This document shows positions 28,156-35,870 of a DNA stretch of 64,000 nucleotides, piece by piece (the stretch's first letter is position 1; every line of letters begins with the position of its first letter). Origin of the DNA: CCMP332 sp040218795 (lineage in GTDB: Bacteria > Bacteroidota > Bacteroidia > Cytophagales > CCMP332); NCBI GenBank assembly GCA_040218795.1, contig JAVJQT010000002.1:62001-126000 (forward strand), in the 5' to 3' direction. The translations under genes and the position numbers were made by a program. Below the pieces are notes generated by a model. It saw only the letters and a list, made by a program, of their open reading frames with translations. It made no database searches and had not been told where the DNA came from.

Positions 28156-28179
28156 CCATATTGCATTATGGCAATATGG
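28156..28179 (+). promoter_or_regulatory. hairpin placing a start codon in its loop
   Basis: CCATATTGC (28156-28164) and GCAATATGG (28171-28179) form a perfect 9-bp inverted repeat; the 6-base loop ATTATG contains the ATG (28168-28170) of the next gene. It could control translation initiation or be a binding site. No T-run follows, so it is not a terminator. Confidence 0.45.
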
Positions 28180-28926
28180 AAAATAATTACACTAGGCCTT
28201 TTATTTTATTCATTCTCAGCAAAATCGCAATACGATGTTTCTCCGGAAAATGTTGGTAGAAAAACAGAAGCTAAAAGAATCATCAGCGAAGCATTTTGTC
28301 CTGAGAATGTTAAACCCGAAAACAGACTCCCGGGCAAAATAATACTGACTTTTATCGTGAACAAAGATAAAAGTATTGATTCATTGAATTTTGCTAAAAG
28401 CTTTAATGAGGAGGTCGATAAAGAAATTGAAAGCGCATTTCCGGCAATCCAGTGGTTGCCTGCTCTTATTGATGGTGCACCGGTAAGTGCCTGGCACATG
28501 TTAGAATTTCGCGTTAATTCTAAATTTTACCTTAACTCCGATTTATGTGAAGCCAAACCATTTGATAAAATTTATTCATACATAGATTTAAATGAAAAAC
28601 CCAAGTTTGTTTGGGGTGATTTTAACAAATGGGTTTATAAGCAATTGGAATATCCCGAAGTAGCGCTGAAAAAAGGAATTGAAGGTTCTGTACTGACTCG
28701 GTTTGTGATTGAAAAAAACGGGAAATTAAGCAATGTCGGAATAGCCAAAAGCGTTGGCGGAGGATGTGATGAAGAAGCTTTAAGAGTTATAAGGTTAAGT
28801 CAATGGCGACCGGGCCAAAAGGAAGGTAAAATGGTAAGAACACAGGTTTTTTATCAAATCACATTTAAAACCAGAGGGTCGAATTTCAAATCGATACATT
28901 CGGGAGATATGATAAAAGGGCAATGA
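28168..28926 (+). CDS. secreted protein with two TonB-C-type domains
   Basis: The 252-residue protein has an N-terminal signal (about 1-20, ending SAKSQ). The second half carries a recognisable TonB C-terminal domain: LEYPEVALKKGIEGSVLTRFVIEKNGKL followed by an SQWRPGQ turn (pieces separated for length). The first half (about 45-120) has a degenerate copy of the same pattern: LPGKIILTFIVNKD with IQWLPALIDG. It lacks the proline-rich stretch and uncleaved anchor of a true TonB. Its stop overlaps the next, paralogous gene by four bases. The role is unknown; TonB-C domains normally contact outer-membrane receptors. Confidence 0.78.
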   Translation: MAIWKIITLGLLFYSFSAKSQYDVSPENVGRKTEAKRIISEAFCPENVKPENRLPGKIILTFIVNKDKSIDSLNFAKSFNEEVDKEIESAFPAIQWLPALIDGAPVSAWHMLEFRVNSKFYLNSDLCEAKPFDKIYSYIDLNEKPKFVWGDFNKWVYKQLEYPEVALKKGIEGSVLTRFVIEKNGKLSNVGIAKSVGGGCDEEALRVIRLSQWRPGQKEGKMVRTQVFYQITFKTRGSNFKSIHSGDMIKGQ

Positions 28927-29684
28927 GATATATTATAATTATAATTTTCTTCTGGCCGAATATTCTTTTTTCACAGGACAAAGCAAGGAATTATGGAGGT
29001 CAAAAAGAGAAAAAAAGAATGTTTGAACAGGAATTGTATTATGCACCCGGTTCATTAAATAAGTATTATGGAGGGAAGGTAGAACTTGAATTTGATCTCG
29101 ATGAAAACGCTCAGATTAGCAATATTCAAGTACTAAAATCTGTAAGCAAGGAATTGAATGAAGAAGCCATAAGATTATTAAAATTAATGCTTTGGATTCC
29201 GGCACAGGAAAATGGACAAGCGGTAAAAAGCCATGAATCTATTTCCTTCATGTTTAATCCCAAAAAGTATAAACAGATTTGTAATAGAAGGGGATACGAA
29301 CTCAAAAAACCTGATTTAGATTTTACTTTTAAAGTATATCGTGAAAAGGACCTTAGCTCTATGCCTGGCTTCCGGGGTAAAGAAAAAAATTTTCAGAATT
29401 ATGTCAAGGAAAATCTCCAATATCCCGAAGCAGCTTTAAAATACAATGCTCAGGGGATAGTTGAAATACAATTTGTGGTAGAACCGAGTGGGCGTTTAAC
29501 TAATATTCACCTGGCAGAAAAGCTTGAAGCCAATTGCGATATTGTTGCAAAGGAATTAATTCTAAGATCAAAATGGAGACCGGGGAACATTAATGGCCTT
29601 CCCGTAAGAACATTAATGAGCAGAAAAATATATTTTTCACCCAAGGGAAAACAGCCATTTATATCAATACCCGAAAAAGAATAA
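28923..29684 (+). CDS. paralogous secreted protein with two TonB-C-type domains
   Basis: This is a 253-residue paralogue of the preceding gene with the same plan: a signal segment (MRYIIIIIFFWPNILFSQ), a first TonB-C-like domain (about 50-115, VELEFDLDENAQI, LWIPAQENGQ) and a second one (about 150-240, LQYPEAALKYNAQGIVEIQF, SKWRPGNINGLPV). The ATGA overlap and shared architecture indicate a tandem duplication and coordinated expression. There is no proline-rich linker. It may be a structural or receptor-contacting protein and not an energy transducer. Confidence 0.75.
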   Translation: MRYIIIIIFFWPNILFSQDKARNYGGQKEKKRMFEQELYYAPGSLNKYYGGKVELEFDLDENAQISNIQVLKSVSKELNEEAIRLLKLMLWIPAQENGQAVKSHESISFMFNPKKYKQICNRRGYELKKPDLDFTFKVYREKDLSSMPGFRGKEKNFQNYVKENLQYPEAALKYNAQGIVEIQFVVEPSGRLTNIHLAEKLEANCDIVAKELILRSKWRPGNINGLPVRTLMSRKIYFSPKGKQPFISIPEKE

Positions 29685-29795
29685 ATCTTTTTTTATTTTT
29701 TAGTAACCCATCCGGCTTTACACCGTATTAAAAACTAATAACTAACAAAGTGATTTAAAACTCACAAAGTAGTTTCTTGGTTTAGTGCGTAGTTT

Positions 29796-29824
29796 AAGGC
29801 TGGCTTGGTTTCTGAGTCAGCCTT
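29796..29824 (+). promoter_or_regulatory. stem-loop in the leader of the PnuC-type gene
   Basis: AAGGCTG (29796-29802) can pair with CAGCCTT (29818-29824) across a 15-base loop, followed by CTTATTTT. It sits just before the GTG start at 29841. It could be a terminator/attenuator or a mere fold. Upstream, ACAAAGT occurs twice, about 22 bases apart (near 29744 and 29764). Confidence 0.3.
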
Positions 29825-29840
29825 CTTATTTTCGCCCACA

Positions 29841-30446
29841 GTGAATCTTATTACGCAATTTATTTATTCCAACTATTTAAGCATTGAAAACCTCGCTGTT
29901 ATCTTCAGTATAGGTTTTGTAATTTTTAATGCAAAAGGCAAGATAATTTCCTGGCCATTAGGCATAATTGGTTCTGCCCTTTATATATGGGTTTTCATCA
30001 CTGCGAAAATTTACGGTGATGCCCTTCTTCAATTTTTTTACGTCCTTATGGGAATTTATGGCTGGGTGCAATGGCGAAGCGCAATTAAAAACGATGATGT
30101 TTTACCCATTATCAGCGCCAAGCTTTCACATCTATTAAAATATCTTTTAATAGGTCTAATATTGGTGCCGATTTTTGGATTCTTGTTGGATAATAGAACC
30201 GATTCGGATATACCTTATTGGGATGCATTTACCACAGTATTTAGTTTTATAGCCACCTTTATGATGGCAAAGAAAATATTGGAAAACTGGCTATTTTGGA
30301 TCGTCATCGATCTGATATGCATTTTTATCTACGCCTTTAAAGGATTGAATTCAACTGTTTTGCTATTTGTTATTTACACATTGATGGCTGTCTATGGATT
30401 TATAAATTGGAAATTGATGCTCAAAAAACAAAAGCAAAATGCATAA
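29841..30446 (+). CDS. PnuC/PnuT-family vitamin transporter (probably thiamine)
   Basis: This is an inner-membrane facilitator of 201 residues with about seven helices. Family markers are GIYGWVQW and NWLFWIVIDLICIFIY (both W-rich segments of PnuC). PnuC moves nicotinamide riboside; PnuT homologues move thiamine. Here the neighbours are a NadR-like kinase and a TPP-riboswitch-controlled TonB receptor, favouring thiamine. I chose GTG 29841 (MNLITQFIY) over TTG 29805, because the latter would lie inside a leader hairpin. It overlaps the kinase gene by 8 bases. A nicotinamide-riboside role remains possible. Confidence 0.82.
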   Translation: MNLITQFIYSNYLSIENLAVIFSIGFVIFNAKGKIISWPLGIIGSALYIWVFITAKIYGDALLQFFYVLMGIYGWVQWRSAIKNDDVLPIISAKLSHLLKYLLIGLILVPIFGFLLDNRTDSDIPYWDAFTTVFSFIATFMMAKKILENWLFWIVIDLICIFIYAFKGLNSTVLLFVIYTLMAVYGFINWKLMLKKQKQNA

Positions 30447-30963
30447 AATCGTTTTGATCGGATCCGAGTGTTCTGGAAAGACGAGTTTGGCAAATGCTCT
30501 AGCCGGGTATTTTGGCATAGATTATCTCCAAGAATATTCAAGACGATATGCAGAAAGCAAAGAAAGTGAACTAAGCTATATGGATGTAATACCAATTGCG
30601 AAGGGACAGTTGCAGTCTGAAAAGGAATTTATAAAAAATGCAAAAAGTCAATTACTAATTTTTGATACTTGCTTGCTATCAACCTATATATACAGCAAAA
30701 TCTACTATAAAAAAGTACCGGAAAAATTAAGGCTTTGGCTTGATTTAAATTTATACGATCATTTTTATTTGACTTTTCCGGATCCTGATTGGGAAGAAGA
30801 TGGAATTCGCAAAATGCCCATGTCAAGATTAAAAATGCATGAGATTTTTTTAGATGAATTAGTGCGATTTAAGGTGTCATTTTCAGACTTAAGAGGAGAC
30901 TTTCAATCCAGAAAAGAAATTGTTATTGGAGATTTGAAACAATACCAATCAGCTAAGTTTTGA
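30439..30963 (+). CDS. NadR-like P-loop kinase
   Basis: This is a 174-residue P-loop ATPase resembling the C-terminal nicotinamide-riboside-kinase domain of NadR (AAA_28 type). Walker A is IGSECSGKTSLANAL; QEYSRRYAE and IFDTCLLSTYIYSKI follow, as in the family. It overlaps the PnuC-type transporter by 8 bases, and such kinases trap the imported substrate by phosphorylation. With a thiamine transporter it could phosphorylate thiamine; with nicotinamide riboside it would make NMN. No adenylyltransferase or HTH domain is attached. Confidence 0.78.
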   Translation: MHKIVLIGSECSGKTSLANALAGYFGIDYLQEYSRRYAESKESELSYMDVIPIAKGQLQSEKEFIKNAKSQLLIFDTCLLSTYIYSKIYYKKVPEKLRLWLDLNLYDHFYLTFPDPDWEEDGIRKMPMSRLKMHEIFLDELVRFKVSFSDLRGDFQSRKEIVIGDLKQYQSAKF

Positions 30964-31004
30964 AATTCTATCTAATTCCTTAGATTTAATTAACGCTTCA
31001 TGCA

Positions 31005-31379
31005 ATGATAGACCACAAAAAAGTAGCTAAACACTGGACAAGAAATCATTTCTTACTGTATTTATATCTATGTGCCATTGAGGCAGATGATGTTTTAGAA
31101 GAAAGTGAGGTTGATGATTTACTGGATCAGTACGAAACCATGAATATTGGGGATGAGAATTATGTTCGGACCTTTAATGATGTTTTGATTGAACATAAAG
31201 CCCATGATGAAAAAGAAGTAATTGAGTTTATTCATCAATATATTCCAGAGTATTTTGCCGATCCGGAAAATGCCAAAAAATTAATCGACACTCTGAATAA
31301 GCTATCGCTCTCAGATGGCAATATAAATCCTGAAGAAAGCGATATTATTAAATTAGTATCAAGATTAGTCGGAAGATAG
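31005..31379 (+). CDS. TerB-like helical protein
   Basis: This is a 124-residue, all-helical cytoplasmic protein of the TerB/tellurite-resistance type. It has acidic repeats such as AIEADDVLEESEVDDLLD near residues 26-44 and SLSDGNINPEESDIIKLVSRL at the C-terminus, which resembles the TerB pattern of paired acidic turns (DG.. E..). TerB-fold proteins bind metals or protein partners. It lies between the kinase and the TPP riboswitch, separated by 41 and about 20 bases. Any role in thiamine uptake is unproven; it may be an accident of position. Confidence 0.65.
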   Translation: MIDHKKVAKHWTRNHFLLYLYLCAIEADDVLEESEVDDLLDQYETMNIGDENYVRTFNDVLIEHKAHDEKEVIEFIHQYIPEYFADPENAKKLIDTLNKLSLSDGNINPEESDIIKLVSRLVGR

Positions 31380-31399
31380 GAGCAATTCCTAAAACTTTA

Positions 31400-31407
31400 T
31401 ATTTTTG
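31400..31407 (+). promoter_or_regulatory. -7 box (TATTTTTG) of the TonB receptor transcript
   Basis: TATTTTTG matches TAnnTTTG and ends six bases before the TPP riboswitch, giving a transcript that begins near 31413, right where the riboswitch begins. No TTG is at the ideal -33 spacing. Confidence 0.5.
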
Positions 31408-31412
31408 ACCTA

Positions 31413-31492
31413 TTAAAAGGGGTGCCTAAAATTTCAGGCTGAGATCATACCCAAATAACCTGATCCGGATAATGCCGGCGTAGGGAGTATGG
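31413..31492 (+). promoter_or_regulatory. TPP (thiamine pyrophosphate) riboswitch
   Basis: This stretch has the THI-element consensus in order: GGGGTGCC (31420-31427), CTGAGA (31439-31444) followed by ATACCC, ACCTGATC (31458-31465), GGATAATGCC, and GCGTAGGGA (31478-31486). It lies in the leader of the TonB-dependent receptor gene, so receptor expression should fall when thiamine pyrophosphate is abundant. The boundaries are approximate because the P1 stem is not sharply defined. Confidence 0.95.
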
Positions 31493-31502
31493 TAATTATA
31501 AA

Positions 31503-31520
31503 GGGAATTCCCCGATTCCC
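31503..31520 (+). promoter_or_regulatory. likely expression platform of the TPP riboswitch
   Basis: GGGAAT (31503-31508), loop TCCCCG and ATTCCC (31515-31520) can form a hairpin followed by GGTTTTATTA, about 27 bases before the ATG. GGGAATTCCC (31503-31512) is a second, mutually exclusive fold. Either could switch with the TCCCC/GGGG pairing to the riboswitch. Whether it works by termination or by hiding the start is not visible. Confidence 0.45.
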
Positions 31521-31546
31521 GGTTTTATTACTTTAAAATATAATTC

Positions 31547-33607
31547 ATGAAATATGCATTTATAACGGCATTCATACTTGTATGGAGCCTATCAATTGCA
31601 CAGGATTCATTAAATAATATAGAGCTTGATGAGGTCTACATTATTGGCATTAGAGCTAAAACAGAGGCTCCGGTATCCCAAACCACTATCCGCAAAGCTG
31701 AACTGCAAAAAATTGATCTGGGCCAGGATGCCTCGCTGCATTTGGAAAGGTTAAGTCCTTCAATTGTGACCTACTCGGACGCCGGGACAAATTTTGGCAA
31801 TTATATGAGTTTTCGTTTGCGCGGAATGGCACAGGATCGTATCAACGTGACCTTGAATGGTATTCCGTTAAATGATATGCTCGACCAGGGTGTTTATTTT
31901 TCAAACTTTGCCGACTTCAGCAACAGTATAGAATCTGTTCAAATTCAAAGAGGGGTTGGAACCTCAAGTAATGGAACATCTTCTTATGCCGGGTCTATAA
32001 ATTATGAAAGCGTTAGTCTTTATTCAGAAAAACCAAAGGCTGAACTTCGATTAAGTGGAGGCAGTTTTGGCTCAATGGGATTAGCGGCCGAAGCTTATTC
32101 AGGAAAAAATGAAAAAGGATTTTCAGCCTACGCCAGGGCTTCAAGGCTGAGGTCTGAGGGCTACAAGGATTATTCTGGAAGTGACGCTCATTCATTTTTC
32201 TTTTCCGGAGGGCACATAGGTGAAAAACAGGTACTTAAGTTCACCGGTTTTATGGGTAAAACGCAAAATCATCAGAGCTACGAATATGTTTTAAAAGATG
32301 TAATAAAAAAACGACCAAGAACGAATAACAATAACCCCAATGATATCGATGATTTTGAGCAGGATATGGCTCAGCTTCAGCACACCTATTTTTTTAGCAA
32401 GCGCCTATCATTGTCTTCAATACTTTATTATTCAGGAGCAAGAGGATATTTTCCATACGCTTTTCCTCAATCTGTTTCAATTCCTGTTGATACCCTTTCT
32501 ATTGTATACGATACAACTATTTTAACACAATATAATTATGGGATTGTCAATAATCAGTATGGTGCTACCAGCAATCTTCACTACAATAGCAATGATCTTG
32601 ACATTGATGCAGGGATTCACTTTTATACTTTCAACCGGAGGAATACTGAGGATATTTCTCCGAATGCCAAGTTTCCATATTTATCTCAAAACAGTTTTAA
32701 AGACGAAGCTTCCGTTTTTCTAAAAGCGAGTAAAACATTCGATGCTTTAAATATGATTCTCTTTGCGGAATCCCAAATGAGATATGTAAAAATGAGTTTT
32801 GAACCGGGTCAGGATGGGATTAATGAAACGTCAAAATCGTACTTTTTTTTAAATCCAAGACTTGGGATCACCTACAATTTAAATACCGACATGAATTTGT
32901 ATGCTTCTTTTGGCCGGACCGGTCGGGAACCGACGAGAATCGACTTTTTTAGCAATGCCTTTAATATCAAGGAAGAATATGTAAATGATTTTGAGCTTGG
33001 ATACAGATTGACTAAAGATAGGCTGAAATTAAACCTCAATGCATTTTATATGGATTTCGAGAATGAGATTACCGAATTGGGAGGCGTGATTCAAAACACT
33101 TACTTTGAAATTCGGCAAAATGTAGCCAGCAGTCATCGCTATGGACTTGAGTTGGAATCGGAATATAAAATCATAAATAATCTGCATTTTAGATTGATGG
33201 CGAGCTATTTAAGGACAAATATTGATAATGTCACTCTGGAAGGGAATAGTGAAAATAATGTTGAGCAGGTATTGTCACCGGAATTTATTCTAAGCCCAGA
33301 ACTTAGCTATACTTTTAAAGAAAAATTCAGCATTAATGTCAATGCAAGATATTTGTCAGCGGCCTACACTGATATTTTTAACCGGCCTGATTACCAAATT
33401 CCATCGAGCTTAATTTTTAATTCGGGAATTGATTTTAAAGTGTCGGAAAACTTCAGGGCAACACTATTCGTGAATAACATCACAGACGAATTGTATTTTA
33501 CTGACGGTGCTCCAATTGACACCGACTTCGATGGCGTACTGGATGGACCGGGATTCAGGGTTCAGGCACCAAGAAATATCATGGGCCGACTTACATTTCT
33601 ATTTTAA
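31547..33607 (+). CDS. TonB-dependent outer-membrane receptor, probably thiamine-specific
   Basis: This is a 686-residue TonB-dependent receptor: signal peptide (about 1-18), plug domain (about 40-150, with FRLRGMAQDRINVTLNGIPLN and VQIQRGVGTSS) and a beta-barrel ending in the typical aromatic C-terminus RLTFLF. The barrel contains GRTGREPTRIDFF and DFELGYRL. It lacks the N-terminal carboxypeptidase-like domain of SusC, so it is a vitamin or metal type receptor. The TPP riboswitch directly upstream points to thiamine or its phosphates as substrate. No TonB/ExbB genes are adjacent. Confidence 0.92.
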   Translation: MKYAFITAFILVWSLSIAQDSLNNIELDEVYIIGIRAKTEAPVSQTTIRKAELQKIDLGQDASLHLERLSPSIVTYSDAGTNFGNYMSFRLRGMAQDRINVTLNGIPLNDMLDQGVYFSNFADFSNSIESVQIQRGVGTSSNGTSSYAGSINYESVSLYSEKPKAELRLSGGSFGSMGLAAEAYSGKNEKGFSAYARASRLRSEGYKDYSGSDAHSFFFSGGHIGEKQVLKFTGFMGKTQNHQSYEYVLKDVIKKRPRTNNNNPNDIDDFEQDMAQLQHTYFFSKRLSLSSILYYSGARGYFPYAFPQSVSIPVDTLSIVYDTTILTQYNYGIVNNQYGATSNLHYNSNDLDIDAGIHFYTFNRRNTEDISPNAKFPYLSQNSFKDEASVFLKASKTFDALNMILFAESQMRYVKMSFEPGQDGINETSKSYFFLNPRLGITYNLNTDMNLYASFGRTGREPTRIDFFSNAFNIKEEYVNDFELGYRLTKDRLKLNLNAFYMDFENEITELGGVIQNTYFEIRQNVASSHRYGLELESEYKIINNLHFRLMASYLRTNIDNVTLEGNSENNVEQVLSPEFILSPELSYTFKEKFSINVNARYLSAAYTDIFNRPDYQIPSSLIFNSGIDFKVSENFRATLFVNNITDELYFTDGAPIDTDFDGVLDGPGFRVQAPRNIMGRLTFLF

Positions 33608-33702
33608 GCTAATTAAGGCCAAATATGACTTTTAAATATTCAAACCATAATTCGTTTGCAAAATGGATTCATTAAGTTTATTTTCCAATTTCAATTCGGG
33701 GA

Positions 33703-34833
33703 ATGGATAAAGATCAAATTCAAAAACTTACATCTGAGACCAAAGCGGTAAAAAAGGTCCTACATATATTTTTAGCCGTATTGATTATAATAATTCTCTT
33801 TGTTTTAAAGCAGTTTTTTATTCCTATTGCCCTGGCTCTGTTTTTTGCCATGTTACTAATTCCTCTTCTTTCGAAAATGGTGGAGTGGAAATTACCTGTG
33901 GGAATTAGTGTAGCAACAATTTCAATTTTATTTCTGGGCCTGATATTTCTATTCGGATTATTTATATCCAAAATGGCCAGCAAACTGGTGAGCGAATCCG
34001 GCGAATTAAAAGTGCAGATTTCTGAAAAGATAGGTGAAGTGCAAAAGTTCCTTGAAAGTTTTGGGGGAGGTTATTTTGAAAAGCAAAAAATATCCGAAAG
34101 TTTGAGCAATATTATAAACCCCGATTTTCTTTTTGAATACACAGGTGATCTGGCCGGTTTTGTAGGAGGATTTACCGCAGATTTCTTTTTGATGTTTATT
34201 TATCTGGTTGGATTTCTTAGTGCAATTCAGAATTATAAACATTTTCTAATTTATCTGTTCGGTAACAAGGATGAAGCAAGAAACAGCCAGATTCTGATGA
34301 TTTTTGAACAATTAAAATCTTCTTTGTCTAAATACATGTTGGTTAAAATACTTATCAGTCTTGGAACAGGCACGGGTTATGCTCTTACATGTTATATTTT
34401 TGGAGTTAAACATGCTATAATCTGGGGATTTCTGGCATTTTGTTTAAATTTTATCCCCACCATAGGTTCTGTCATAGCAACTATTCCTCCTTTATTATTA
34501 GGGATAATTCAATTTGATTCTTTTATAACTTTGTTTTTCCTTATTGCAGTATTGTTATCTGTACAATTATTTTTCGGCAATATTCTGGAGCCCAAGATTC
34601 AAGGCAGCAGCTTTAATATTAATTTCGTTTCAATAATACTTGGGCTTGTACTTTTTGGAGGATTGTGGGGAATTATAGGAATGCTATTATCTGTCCCACT
34701 TTTGGTGCTTTTAAAAATTGTATTGTCTGAAATACCCGAAGCACAATTTGTTGTTCGTTTAATGGCCACCAATCGGGAAGTCCGAGAATGGGCCAAAGAG
34801 AATCAATTTAAGCAAATAAAGAAGGAACTATAA
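33703..34833 (+). CDS. AI-2E family (PerM/UPF0118) permease
   Basis: The 376-residue integral membrane protein with about eight helices belongs to the AI-2E/PerM family. The N-terminal IPIALALFFAMLLIPLL and the C-terminal half, with FVSIILGLVLFGGLWGIIGMLLSVPLLV, are the family's conserved membrane hairpin regions. Members are proposed to export autoinducer-2 or to act as Na+/H+ antiporters; the substrate cannot be inferred here. The 3' end overlaps the convergent J-domain gene by 6 bases. Confidence 0.85.
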   Translation: MDKDQIQKLTSETKAVKKVLHIFLAVLIIIILFVLKQFFIPIALALFFAMLLIPLLSKMVEWKLPVGISVATISILFLGLIFLFGLFISKMASKLVSESGELKVQISEKIGEVQKFLESFGGGYFEKQKISESLSNIINPDFLFEYTGDLAGFVGGFTADFFLMFIYLVGFLSAIQNYKHFLIYLFGNKDEARNSQILMIFEQLKSSLSKYMLVKILISLGTGTGYALTCYIFGVKHAIIWGFLAFCLNFIPTIGSVIATIPPLLLGIIQFDSFITLFFLIAVLLSVQLFFGNILEPKIQGSSFNINFVSIILGLVLFGGLWGIIGMLLSVPLLVLLKIVLSEIPEAQFVVRLMATNREVREWAKENQFKQIKKEL

Positions 34834-35610
34834 GAACCCGTCTCTAATATCGCGATCTCTTAAGGCTTTTACAGCTTTGCCATAGCTCTCGGTTAGTTCG
34901 CGAAATTTTTCGACATCGCCACCTCTATCCGGATGATGTTGAAGGCTTAATTTTCTAAACCAGTATTTTACATCTTCCATTGTAGCATCCCAATCTAGTC
35001 CGAATACGCTTAAATATCCCGGGATTTTTCTGAATTTTTCAAATTCGTACTTTTTCTCAGCGGTACAGAAAATTTGACCCATAGCCCGAACTTCGCCTGT
35101 GTCATCCAATTCCCTTTTGCTTACAGCAAAAGTTGGTGCATTATCATCGGTTGTGAAACCATCTTTATAGGGTTCACTGTAAATGATCAATTGCTTGGGT
35201 AATACTTTCTTGATTTGAAATTTGGCCTTTCCATATTTTGCATACAGATATTCAACACGGGCAGTTTCCCTGAACTCTGAATTTCCTGATTGTTTTTCTA
35301 TTTCCTGCTCCAAATATTCCTGAAGCGCAAAATCTCCATTAATACAAAGTGCTCTCCTATCTTTTAAGACTTTAAGCACATCTTTTTCTGCTTGTTGATA
35401 AGAACTTGATGTGCCTGTGTGCTGAGGTCTGTCGCTATCGAGGGCGATTACCCAAAAAACTTTGTCTTTGTCAATCCTTGCAGCAGATACTACATTGTTG
35501 AATTCCAGGCCTTTTCCATCCGGATTGACAAGTTTTTCCATTAGCTTTTTACCACTTTTGGTTTCCTTAAAACTTGTTTCAAAAATTGTTCCTTTTGGAT
35601 TGAGTTCCAA
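34828..35610 (-). CDS. protein with C-terminal J-domain and novel N-terminal region
   Basis: This is a 260-residue protein in which a J-domain forms the C-terminus (about 195-260): YLSVFGLDWDATMEDVKYWF, then the HPD motif in LQHHPDRGGDVEKF. J-domains stimulate DnaK ATPase; normally they are N-terminal. Residues 1-190 have no domain I recognise; they are charged and soluble. A DnaK-recruiting role is expected from the intact HPD. The start is TTG at 35610, as no ATG precedes an in-frame stop. The 3' end overlaps the AI-2E gene by 6 bases. Confidence 0.78.
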   Translation of the reverse strand: MELNPKGTIFETSFKETKSGKKLMEKLVNPDGKGLEFNNVVSAARIDKDKVFWVIALDSDRPQHTGTSSSYQQAEKDVLKVLKDRRALCINGDFALQEYLEQEIEKQSGNSEFRETARVEYLYAKYGKAKFQIKKVLPKQLIIYSEPYKDGFTTDDNAPTFAVSKRELDDTGEVRAMGQIFCTAEKKYEFEKFRKIPGYLSVFGLDWDATMEDVKYWFRKLSLQHHPDRGGDVEKFRELTESYGKAVKALRDRDIRDGFL

Positions 35611-35696
35611 TTTTGTGCGCTTTTTGGTGTTTTTGTGAAACTTTAAACTTCGAAATTAACTTTTAAAGTCATCAGTAAAAAATTAATTTTACATTC

Positions 35697-35870
35697 ATGC
35701 TCCAAAATATACTCGTAATAACAGCATTTTTAATGGCTCTGTTTTATATGCTGCGACTTGTTTATAAAAACTTTTTCTCTAAAGAAGTGCATTGCCCGGG
35801 CTGCAGCGGATGTTCATCGATTGATTTTGCCAGCATAGAAAAAGATTTGGAAAATAAATTTAGAAATTAA
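35697..35870 (+). CDS. small Cys-rich membrane peptide (FeoB-associated type)
   Basis: This is a 57-residue peptide too short for usual ORF thresholds: an N-terminal helix (NILVITAFLMALFYMLRLVY) followed by VHCPGCSGCSS with three cysteines. This is the layout of the FeoB-associated Cys-rich membrane proteins that often sit beside ferrous-iron transporter genes in Bacteroidota, but feoA/feoB are not in the window. Its stop overlaps the stop of the convergent TIGR00266 gene by 4 bases. The ATG at 35697 is the only in-frame Met near the start. A coding rather than chance frame is supported by the conserved Cys cluster. Confidence 0.72.
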   Translation: MLQNILVITAFLMALFYMLRLVYKNFFSKEVHCPGCSGCSSIDFASIEKDLENKFRN

